From NCBI GenBank assembly GCA_022264855.1, contig JABYQU010000011.1:62001-126000 (forward strand): DNA of 64,000 nucleotides, in the 5' to 3' direction. The translations under genes were made by a program, and so were the position numbers. Shown piece after piece: positions 1 to 8,250 of this stretch. How positions within the stretch are numbered: the first letter of the stretch is position 1; each line of letters starts with the position of its first letter. This DNA is from Lenzites betulinus (lineage: Eukaryota; Basidiomycota; Agaricomycetes; Polyporales; Polyporaceae). The notes below the pieces were generated by a model. The model did not search any database and was not told the origin of the DNA. It saw nothing but the letters and a program-made list of their open reading frames with translations.

Positions 1-1109
1 CTGAAGAAGGACAAACACTCCCTCCGTATCGTCCACAGCCTGGAGCCGCTCAACAAAGTCACTATCCAGCATAGCGGGGTGCCTCCTACGCCCGACCACC
101 TCGCGGAGCAATTCGGAGGGCGCCCGTGTGGTTCCATCTTCGATCTCTATGTCGGCTATGACGAACGGCTCATCTCAGTCACTTCGCGCGACCTCACCAC
201 CTTCCAGACTCCCTTCGGCGCGCTGCGCCATCGTACCCTGCCTATGGGGTGGTGTAATTCGGTTCCTATCTTCCATGACGACGTCACGTACATCCTGCGC
301 CTCGAAATCCCTCATCTCACCATTCCTTACATCGACGACGTACCGGTCAAAGGTCCCGCGACAGACTACAAGCGCGCGGATGGCACCTACAAGACCATTT
401 CCGCAAACCCCGGTATCCGCCGCTTCGTGTGGGAACACTTCCAAGACGTCAATCGCGTTACGCAGCGCATGAAGTACGCGGGAGGCACTTTCTCAGGGAC
501 CAAGTCGATGGTCTGCCGGCGAGAGATTATGGTCGTCGGGCACCGTTGTACACCCGAAGGACGTCTCCCCGAGGAGTCGCGCGTCGAGATCGTCAAGAAT
601 TGGGGCCCATGCAAAGACCTTTCCGAAGTGCGCGCGTTCCTGGGCACCATCGGGGTCGCGCGCATCTTCATTCGCAACTTCGCGCAGCGCGCGCACGCGC
701 TGGTCCACCTGACGCGCAAGGACGTACCCTTCGAGTTCGGCGAGCCGCAGCGCGCGGCCCAGCGCGACCTGATCGACGCGCTACTGGCCTCTCCAGCTTT
801 GCGCGCGCTCGACTACGAGTCCGAAGCACCAGTGATCCTAGCGGTGGACACGTCCTACATCGCAGCGGGCTTCCATCTATGCCAGTGCGACGAGGAGGAC
901 CCGCGAAAGCGCTACTACGCGCGCTTTGGATCGATCACGCTTAACGAGCGCGAGGCACGCTTCTCCCAGCCCAAACTCGAGATCTACGGACTGTATCGCG
1001 CGCTGCGTGCGCTCAAGCTGTACCTGATTGGCGTGCGCAACCTGATCATCGAGGTCGACGCGCGCTACATCAAAGGAATGCTTAACAACCCGGATATCTC
1101 ACCCAGCGC
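1..1109 (+). pseudogene. Ty3/Gypsy pol fragment (RT to RNase H), cut at both ends
   Basis: Open frame 1 runs from the window edge and matches 17418-18526 of the larger element almost base for base. It encodes the RT palm with FDLYVGYDER and the YIDDV catalytic box, then the RNase H motifs LAVDTSY, KLEIYGLY and IIEVDARY. Reading stops where LTR L1 begins at 1110, inside the RNase H region and directly after GCGC (1106-1109). The rest of RNase H and the integrase are missing here, so the fragment cannot make a full polyprotein. In life it would be part of the gag-pol reverse transcription machinery in the virus-like particle. The upstream part lies outside the window. Confidence 0.9.
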
Positions 1110-1979
1110 TGATACGGTAAGAGGTGCTCTGACGGCCGATAGCCGAGGGGTAGAGGACGTCTAGGTGTGTGATGAAGGGGAGTAAGGTCTCGAGCTCCCT
1201 AGGTTCGCTAGTAGGCCGGCCCGCGTACTGTTCGCGCGCTAGCAGAAGGGAAGCCTCTCGCGCACAAGGCAAGAGCGCGCGCGGACTCGCGCTGTAGAAG
1301 GGCGCGCGCGGAGGTAAGCTCGGTAACGCAACGCGCGCAGGAATAACGCAACGCTCGCAGTCAGCCGCGGGGCTTCGCAACGCAGTACGCCCGCAGTAAA
1401 ACGCAGGAGAAACGGAATAGACGCAATATACGCAACTGACGGTACGCTGTCACAGCGGAGAGGTCTCCAGTCGTCCTGCCTTGAAGGGGAAGCTGTTGCT
1501 CGTCAAGAAGCGTGAGGGACACGTTCCCAGCAGTTGAGAGAGTGAGGGGTGGATTGTCTGGGGGGTTCGAATGCCCCGAAATGACTATGTACAAGAATGC
1601 CCGCAGGCTGAATCAAAAACACGTGCTACCACACGGAAGATAAGCGGAAACCGGGCCCGGGATGCCTCGCGCGCCGGGCGCACTCGCCGCGCGCGATCCG
1701 ACTCTTCGCGCGCCTCGTGCGCGCGCCACTGATGCGCCCAGCGGACCCGCGCGCGCGAGCAGCTAGGGCAGAGGGCTCTGGATAGCGACAGGCATCGCGC
1801 GTGCCGTGGTGAAGTGCCCCGCGCGCATCTTGACCTTGCGCGCGATGGGCTACGCGCACTGCGCGCGCGACGTAGGGGGTACCGAAGTGTGCGGTGGGCT
1901 CTGCGCGCGCTGTGGTTGGCGTGCGCGCGCAAGGGGGAAAAGGAGGGTTTCTGGCCTGGAACGCCTGTGGAGCGTATCA
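1110..1979 (-). repeat. LTR L1 (870 bp), 3' LTR of E1 in reverse orientation
   Basis: On the plus strand it begins TGATACGGTAAGAGG and ends GGAGCGTATCA, giving TGATACG/CGTATCA termini with the TG...CA ends of LTRs. It is followed at 1980 by the reverse complement of a polypurine tract, which fixes the orientation as minus. It differs from L2 essentially by one base near 1935. Its left neighbour is pol sequence (GCGC at 1106-1109). Confidence 0.92.
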
Positions 1980-2000
1980 TCTCCCCCCCACTAAAATCTT
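1980..2000 (-). other. Polypurine tract of E1
   Basis: Directly beside L1; on the minus strand it reads GATTTTAGTGGGGGGGAGA just before the LTR start. The same tract sits at 7065-7085 (E2) and 23386-23404 (E3). It is the expected plus-strand primer site for reverse transcription. Confidence 0.8.
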
Positions 2001-2044
2001 GACCGCCCTCGGTCAACGCGATCGATGCCGGGGGTCCTTGGAAG

Positions 2045-2052
2045 TATAAAAG
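2045..2052 (+). promoter_or_regulatory. TATA box of gene A, copy 1
   Basis: TATAAAAG lies 41 bp upstream of the gene A start, just outside the LTR. The same box is present at 7130-7137 in copy 2. In copy 3 a related TTTTATACTCC stretch (reverse strand TATAAAAG) lies near 23332-23340. Confidence 0.65.
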
Positions 2053-2092
2053 GGGGGTGGGGTATAGGATAGAGGCCGACCCTGCCGCCACC

Positions 2093-2743
2093 ATGAGCAT
2101 GACCCTAGAACAACTCTTGCAAGTCGGCGTCGAGCTGCGCAGCCTTCATCCTGACGCCACCCTGCCTAGGATCGACCGCGCGACCAATGCACTGCGTCGG
2201 GTCGTTGAGGGAGGACGTGGTTCGGAGGAGGACTTGCGCGCGCGCATAGCTGCCGTGGTGCGCGCCTTTGTGAGTCGCGCGCGCTGCCTCCGCGCGCTGT
2301 TGCTGACCGCGCGCGCAGGAGGCCCACTATATCGTCTACCCGCGCGGGGCCACGCTTGCGGAGCGCGTAGAGACCGTCGAGGGGATCGTCGCGGCCATTC
2401 CGCCCGAACTTGGGCTTGCGCGCGTCTTTGAGGACGAGTTCTACGCCATGCGCACCAGAGTCGCGCCGATGATCTTCAATCAGTGGCTGCCGGTCCTCGC
2501 GCTGCTAGAACACCGCGCGCGCGAGTATCGCGACGCTCTGGTAGGCCTGCGCGCGCTGGATCCAATGAACGCGCCAGCTCCGTCGACCTTGGTCCGCGTT
2601 GAAGGCCACTTGCAGGACATCCAGGACTTGAAGCGCGAGCTCATCAACGCGCAGTTCGCCTACGGGGAGGGGACTTGGACGTCTTGGAGAGTAATGACGC
2701 TCATGGGGACGCGCGCACGGTTCCGCGGACCGCGGAGATGTAG
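2093..2743 (+). pseudogene. Gene A copy 1: accessory gene of unknown function, frameshifted near its end
   Basis: The start ATG has the context GCCGCCACCATGA. Exon 1 is 2093-2269, the intron 2270-2318 (GTGAGT...GCGCAG), and exon 2 starts at 2319. The protein (MSMTLEQLLQVGVELRSLHP...) is predicted mostly helical, with no signal peptide, membrane span or domain I know. The intact copy 2 is 200 residues. Here the G run at 2669-2672 has four Gs where copy 2 has five, so the last ~25 codons shift and translation would end at 2762 instead of 2743. The gene runs antisense to gag-pol. Its first ~500 bp are identical to copy 2, but its 3' end resembles copy 3. Function unknown. Confidence 0.7.
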
Positions 2744-2828
2744 CGGGCCGCGCGCGCTATAGGGAGGAATGACCGCGCGCGACTGTAGGGCACCGGGGAC
2801 GCGGACTTGGAGAAATAAACAACGTCTG

Positions 2829-2836
2829 TGACGTCA
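2829..2836. promoter_or_regulatory. TGACGTCA palindrome upstream of gene B, copy 1
   Basis: A perfect cAMP-response/ATF-type palindrome between genes A and B, just after an AATAAA at about 2815. It is kept at 7915-7922 and 22546-22553 in the other copies. Binding of a bZIP factor is inferred, not shown. Confidence 0.5.
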
Positions 2837-3165
2837 TCCTTGCGCTGAGTGCTTCAGATCCTCGGATTTCCGTCCCGGAATGGCGGGTGCATTGTCTTCG
2901 CGTCGTTCCCAAAGTCCGGCAAGTCCGTCAGGGTCGCCCACGGGGCAGGCGCGCGCTTGAACCCGTCGCGCGCGCGGCTCCGCGGACCTCGCGCATTGCC
3001 GTGCGCGTAGCGCCTAAGCGCGCGCTCATGCAGGGTCGCGCGCGAGGTCGCCGCGCTATTGTCCTCGCCTCAGAAAAGGCCTGACCGCCCTTCGTCGTCT
3101 TTCGCCTCCTTCCTCCTTCGCCCCCGCCTTACTCGCTGCACTCCTCCCTCCTGTCGACCTCCGCT

Positions 3166-4670
3166 ATGCCTGCCCCGCCCGCATCCACTCAAACCTGGGG
3201 AGGGAAGGACGAGCAACTCGTCCGCGCGCTGGAGACCGCGATGGCGCCGGTGTGGAATGGGGAGCCCGGGGACGACGCGACGGACAGCGAGCGCCGCAAG
3301 TGGGCCCGCCGCGCCGCGCGCATCCTAGTACGTCCGCGCGCTCTGCTTCCTGTGTTGCTCGCTGACCGATTTCGTCGTAGGACTCGGCGGGGGAGGCGCT
3401 CTGCCCGCCGTTTGTCCTCAACTCCCACGCCGACGCAGTGTGGACGCGCGCGTCCGAGGCCTTCGCGGCTGACGACTCTGAGTGGCCGGAGTGGGCGCGC
3501 GGACAGCTCCTCGCCGCGCGCAAGCGTCGCGCCGCCGCCGAGGCTGAGCGCAAACGCCGCGCCGCCGCCGCCGAAGACCCCGACCCCTTCGCTGCCGCGC
3601 TACGCGACATCCAGGCCGCCACGCCGCCTCCTCGCACTCCGTCCGCGCGCAGCGGTCGCTCGCGCGCAAGCGTCCCCTCCGTCATCATCAGCTCGCGCGG
3701 CTCCAGGGCCTCCAAGAAGCGCGCTCGCAGCCCCTCCGTCGAGCTCATCTCGCGCGACACGGAGTCGTTCCATCCGGACGACGAGGAGGAGACCGACGAC
3801 GTCGAGATCGTCGATGGCCCCGCGGCCGATGACGAGGACGATCACGCCAGCGACGACGACGCCGCCATGAGCGTGGACCGCGCCCCCTCGACCGCCTCAA
3901 CACGCGAGCTTCGTCCGCGCGCGCCTCGCGCGAATCCCCCGCCGCCCAAGAAGAAGGCCAAGATGATGGTCCCGCGCGCCGCACAAGCCGCCGAGCCCAT
4001 GCTCGGGAAGAACTGGCGGGTACGTCTCCTTCCGCGCGCTTTCTGTGTCGCAGTCGCGCTGACTCTCTCTTAGCAATACGAGCGCTGCAACAACTGCCGC
4101 AAGTCGGCCCTCCTCTGCGTCCTGGGCGAAGGGGCCACCAAGTGCCACCGGTGCGCGCGCCGGCGCCAGAAGTGCGCCACCCAAGCGGACGAGGACTATG
4201 CCGAGTGGTACGACGAGCAGGGTTTCGAGCGCGGTAGGTCATCCACGCTAAACACCCGCGCGCGCGACTGACGTCCCCTTTTGCAGCGCGCGTCATTCTC
4301 GACTCCGCCGGGAATGTCGCTGGCGCGGACTTCATCGGTCCCGCCCCCGCCGGCTTCGTCCCCGCGACCTCGGAGCCGTCCACGCCGCGAAAGGGAAAGA
4401 AGAAGGCCACCGCGACCACTGCCTCGCCCGTCCAGCCTGCCGCGCGCGCATCCAAGCCCGCGACGCCTGCCTCGGCGCAGGCCGCAGCTCCCGCGCGCCC
4501 GGTCGCTTCTTCGTCCAGGCCCACCGCGTCCACCTCCGCGCCCATCGCCTCGTCGTCCAGGACCGCCCCGGCCGCGCGTCAAACGCCGGCGTCGACCCCG
4601 GCTGACTCACCCGCGGGCAAGAGCGCTGCCCCCGCCGTCGCGCGCGCTCCGCCCCAGCCTCGTCCTGTCA
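3166..4670 (+). pseudogene. Gene B copy 1: Zn2Cys6-like accessory gene, truncated at its 3' end
   Basis: Exons are 3166-3327, 3381-4019, 4074-4233 and 4287 onward; the introns are 53-54 nt with GT-AG ends. The N-terminus (MPAPPASTQTWGGKDEQLVR) is followed by an R/A-rich helix, an acidic stretch, basic K/R patches and, in exon 3, a six-cysteine cluster with spacing C-x2-C-x6-C-x8-C-x2-C-x6-C. That is the pattern of fungal Zn(II)2Cys6 DNA-binding domains. After it come WYDEQGFER and a Pro/Ala/Ser-rich tail. At 4670/4671 the sequence switches abruptly to AT-rich DNA, removing the conserved C-terminus seen in copy 2. A nuclear DNA-binding role is inferred from the cluster and basic patches only. 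Confidence 0.75.
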
Positions 4671-6183
4671 CCTGTGGCTTCCCCCATTGTATTACAATGG
4701 GCCCACGTACCTGCTAAAACCTGTGTGTATTCAGTGGTCACCTGGAGTTATTGTTAATCTGGCCCCCAGGTGTTGTACAAAGCCATTAATGGTTGTTAAA
4801 CTGTACAGTGTTGTTATTGATTGTTAAATAGAGCGCATTTATACAATGGACCCCAGGATTGTCAAATGATGTTAATCATTGTTAAAAGCTGCTTTGGATG
4901 TTGTTAATGGTTGTAAAATGAGCCCTGAGATTGTTTAATATTGTTAAAGGCTGCTTGGGATGTTGTTAATGATTGTAAAATGAGTGCCTGCTTGTAGGTC
5001 CCTGTTTACCGCTTAATGGGCGCTTTTTTGGCTTCCTAATAGGGTAGGCATACCAAATGACCGCATTTGGGCGCTTTTTTGGCTTCCAAATGGGGCAGGG
5101 GCCTACTACCACCCCCTGGGGGCTCCCTTTTGGCCCCCCTGGGCGCATTATTGCCCCAGTTTGTGCCCTATGTATATGTGGTGATTATGATACATACTAG
5201 GGTGTTCTGTAGGGGCCAAAAACCGACCAAAAGCAGTCAAAAATGCGAACCCAGGGCAGGGGTCAGCAGGTCCTGGTAGGTGCATGCAGCATATAATTGG
5301 TTCCTCTGGGCCCATTACATTTATCAATATATCATTTGAAAGCTATAGCTCAGGGCTTTCTGGGACAGCTATTTGCATAACCCACGATGCTGTATTGATG
5401 AAGATATGGCCTTTCGCATTTTCGCAAAAAGCAGCCATTTTGTTTACCCAATAGCTCCTGATCCAGGGCACCTATAAATCCACACAATACACCGTTGGAT
5501 TTGTATTTAGCAGACCTTTAAAACGGGCTTACTCTCAGGATATTCCATCCACATGTATTCTGCCCCTCCTCCTGCCTCCCTGCCAATAGATCACCCTCCA
5601 GGGCCCTCAGTTCCTAATAGATTCCCTTTAAAGCCTTTGCAGTGTGTACTGGCAATATATCCATACATATTTCCAGCTTGGCATGATTTAGAACAGCCTA
5701 CCCCTTCCGTGCCCCCTTGCTGTACATTTGGTGCACTTCTAGCTTGTTTGCTCCATAATATTATACCCTGTGTAGATATGGCCCTGCTCTCTTTTGCATG
5801 TTGTCTGTGTATACTATAGCTACCAATAAATATGCTCAAAAGTGTTATCGGACATCTGGATCTCTTATAGGATTCTTATCAGTAGCCCACAGAGTAGCCC
5901 AATCTGTCGCATTTTGGGGGCATATTATTTAGATCAGACAGCACAGCTGTACTGGCATGGTATTCAGGATTACGTTGCACTAAACATCATGAGATTTGGT
6001 GGAGAAGTGACGGAGGTATGGGCAGAATATCCCAAACGGTGGTCTACATGCACAAGCACAGCTTACAGCAGTGCATTCATGTATTCTTCACCAACTGCAT
6101 CAGAGGGCTGTTTTGAGGTGTTCCCTCCATACCTCCGTCACTTCTCCACCAAATCTCATGATGTTTAGTGCAACGTAATCCTG
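4671..6183. other. AT-rich foreign segment inside E1
   Basis: Composition changes sharply from CGCG-rich element DNA to AT-rich DNA. It holds loosely repeated units such as GTTGTTAATGGTTGTAAAATG (about 4755-4985) and two copies of GGGCGCTTTTTTGGCTTCC (about 5019 and 5070). No coding region is convincing; the open frames are short and low-complexity. It replaces gag-pol between gene B and the primer-binding site, so it was probably captured during reverse transcription or by recombination. Its origin is not identified. Confidence 0.7.
5965..6183. repeat. 57-bp perfect inverted repeat beside the E1 primer-binding site
   Basis: Arms 5965-6021 and 6127-6183 are exact reverse complements (left arm begins CAGGATTACGTTGCAC), separated by 105 bp. 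The right arm abuts the primer-binding site. Confidence 0.9.
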
Positions 6184-6193
6184 GGCTCCAAAA
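6184..6193 (-). other. Primer-binding site of E1
   Basis: On the minus strand, LTR end ...CGTATCA is followed by TTTTGGAGCCC. The TGG three bases after the LTR fits pairing with a tRNA 3' CCA end. The same TTTTGGAGCCC follows L3 at 12559, where it continues as ACTGCGAGG. The tRNA is not identified. Confidence 0.65.
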
Positions 6194-7064
6194 TGATACG
6201 GTAAGAGGTGCTCTGACGGCCGATAGCCGAGGGGTAGAGGACGTCTAGGTGTGTGATGAAGGGGAGTAAGGTCTCGAGCTCCCTAGGTTCGCTAGTAGGC
6301 CGGCCCGCGTACTGTTCGCGCGCTAGCAGAAGGGAAGCCTCTCGCGCACAAGGCAAGAGCGCGCGCGGACTCGCGCTGTAGAAGGGCGCGCGCGGAGGTA
6401 AGCTCGGTAACGCAACGCGCGCAGGAATAACGCAACGCTCGCAGTCAGCCGCGGGGCTTCGCAACGCAGTACGCCCGCAGTAAAACGCAGGAGAAACGGA
6501 ATAGACGCAATATACGCAACTGACGGTACGCTGTCACAGCGGAGAGGTCTCCAGTCGTCCTGCCTTGAAGGGGAAGCTGTTGCTCGTCAAGAAGCGTGAG
6601 GGACACGTTCCCAGCAGTTGAGAGAGTGAGGGGTGGATTGTCTGGGGGGTTCGAATGCCCCGAAATGACTATGTACAAGAATGCCCGCAGGCTGAATCAA
6701 AAACACGTGCTACCACACGGAAGATAAGCGGAAACCGGGCCCGGGATGCCTCGCGCGCCGGGCGCACTCGCCGCGCGCGATCCGACTCTTCGCGCGCCTC
6801 GTGCGCGCGCCACTGATGCGCCCAGCGGACCCGCGCGCGCGAGCAGCTAGGGCAGAGGGCTCTGGATAGCGACAGGCATCGCGCGTGCCGTGGTGAAGTG
6901 CCCCGCGCGCATCTTGACCTTGCGCGCGATGGGCTACGCGCACTGCGCGCGCGACGTAGGGGGTACCGAAGTGTGCGGTGGGCTCTGCGCGCGCTGTGGT
7001 TGGCGTGCGCGCGCAAGGGCGGAAAAGGAGGGTTTCTGGCCTGGAACGCCTGTGGAGCGTATCA
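6194..7064 (-). repeat. LTR L2 (871 bp), shared by E1 and E2
   Basis: On its left is the primer-binding site of E1, so it acts as E1's 5' LTR. On its right is the polypurine tract of E2, so it acts as E2's 3' LTR. One LTR serving two tandem elements is typical of unequal LTR-LTR recombination. Confidence 0.9.
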
Positions 7065-7129
7065 TCTCCCCCCCACTAAAATCTTGACCGCCCTCGGTCA
7101 ACGCGATCGATGCCGGGGGTCCTTGGAAG

Positions 7130-7137
7130 TATAAAAG
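7130..7137 (+). promoter_or_regulatory. TATA box of gene A, copy 2
   Basis: TATAAAAG 41 bp before the ATG, identical in placement to copy 1. Confidence 0.65.
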
Positions 7138-7177
7138 GGGGGTGGGGTATAGGATAGAGGCCGACCCTGCCGCCACC

Positions 7178-7829
7178 ATGAGCATGACCCTAGAACAACT
7201 CTTGCAAGTCGGCGTCGAGCTGCGCAGCCTTCATCCTGACGCCACCCTGCCTAGGATCGACCGCGCGACCAATGCACTGCGTCGGGTCGTTGAGGGAGGA
7301 CGTGGTTCGGAGGAGGACTTGCGCGCGCGCATAGCTGCCGTGGTGCGCGCCTTTGTGAGTCGCGCGCGCTGCCTCCGCGCGCTGTTGCTGACCGCGCGCG
7401 CAGGAGGCCCACTATATCGTCTACCCGCGCGGGGCCACGCTTGCGGAGCGCGTAGAGACCGTCGAGGGGATCGTCGCGGCCATTCCGCCCGAACTTGGGC
7501 TTGCGCGCGTCTTTGAGGACGAGTTCTACGCCATGCGCACCAGAGTCGCGCCGATGATCTTCAATCAGTGGCTGCCGGTCCTCGCGCTGCTAGAACACCG
7601 CGCGCGCGAGTATCGCGACGCTCTGGTAGGCCTGCGCGCGCTGGATCCAATGAACGCGCCAGCTCCGTCGACCTTGGTCCGCGTCGAAGGCCACTTGCAG
7701 GACATCCAGGACTTGAAGCGCGAGCTCATCAACGCACAGTTCGCCTATGGGGAGGGGGACTTGGACATCTTGGAGAGTAACGACGACCATGGGGACGCGC
7801 GCACAGTTCCGCGGACCGCGGAAATGTAG
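7178..7829 (+). CDS. Gene A copy 2: intact accessory protein of unknown function (200 aa)
   Basis: Exons 7178-7354 and 7404-7829 flank a 49-nt intron (GTGAGT...GCGCAG) at a codon boundary. The ATG lies in GCCGCCACCATGA. The 200-residue product is rich in Leu, Arg, Ala and Glu and probably all-helical. It contains YIVYPRGATLAERVETVEGI, a FNQWLPVLALLEHRAREYRD helix and an acidic tail ending in RTAEM. No catalytic motif, signal peptide or membrane span is seen. It lies ~110 bp inside the element beside the 3' LTR, antisense to gag-pol and upstream of gene B in the same direction. The intact frame, conserved intron and own TATA box argue it is a real gene. The function is unknown; a structural or regulatory partner of gene B is only a guess. 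Confidence 0.72.
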
Positions 7830-7898
7830 AGGGCTGCGCGCGCTATAGGGAGGCACGGCCGCGCGCGACTGTAGGGCACCGGGGACGCGGACTTGGAG

Positions 7899-7904
7899 AA
7901 ATAA
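7899..7904 (+). terminator. AATAAA polyadenylation signal after gene A copy 2
   Basis: AATAAA about 70 bp after the gene A stop codon. Copy 1 has the same hexamer at the matching place. Confidence 0.4.
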
Positions 7905-7914
7905 ACAATGTTTG

Positions 7915-7922
7915 TGACGTCA
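7915..7922. promoter_or_regulatory. TGACGTCA palindrome upstream of gene B, copy 2
   Basis: Perfect CRE/ATF-type site, 329 bp before the gene B ATG. It is conserved in all three copies although nearby bases differ. Confidence 0.5.
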
Positions 7923-8250
7923 TCCTCGCGCTGAGTGCTTCAGATCCTCGGATTTGCGTCCCGGAATGGCGGTTGCATTGTCTGCGCGTCGTTCCCAAAG
8001 TCCGGTAGGTCCGTCAGGGTCGCCCACGGGGCAGGCGCGCGCTTGAGCCCGTCGCGCGCGCGGCTCCGCGGAGCTCGCGCATTGCCGCGCGCGTAGCGCC
8101 TAAGCGCGCGCTCATGCAGGGTCGCGCGCGAGGTCGCCGCGCTATTGTCCTGGCCTCAGAAAAGGCCTGACCGCCCTTCGCCGTTTTTCGCCTCCTTCCT
8201 TCTTCGCCCCCATCCTACTCGCTTCACTCCCCCGCCCACTCACTGCCGCT

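Larger units (their letters stand above)
1110..7064 (-). mobile_element. E1: non-autonomous Gypsy-family element with captured DNA
   Basis: E1 is bounded by near-identical LTRs L1 and L2. On the minus strand the order is 5' LTR (L2), primer-binding site (6184-6193), an AT-rich foreign segment (4671-6183), truncated gene B, gene A, polypurine tract, 3' LTR (L1). All of gag, protease, RT and integrase is absent, so E1 would need proteins from a relative to move. L2 is shared with the neighbouring E2, so the two form a tandem. The near-identity of L1 and L2 suggests recent insertion or recent conversion. Confidence 0.85.
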
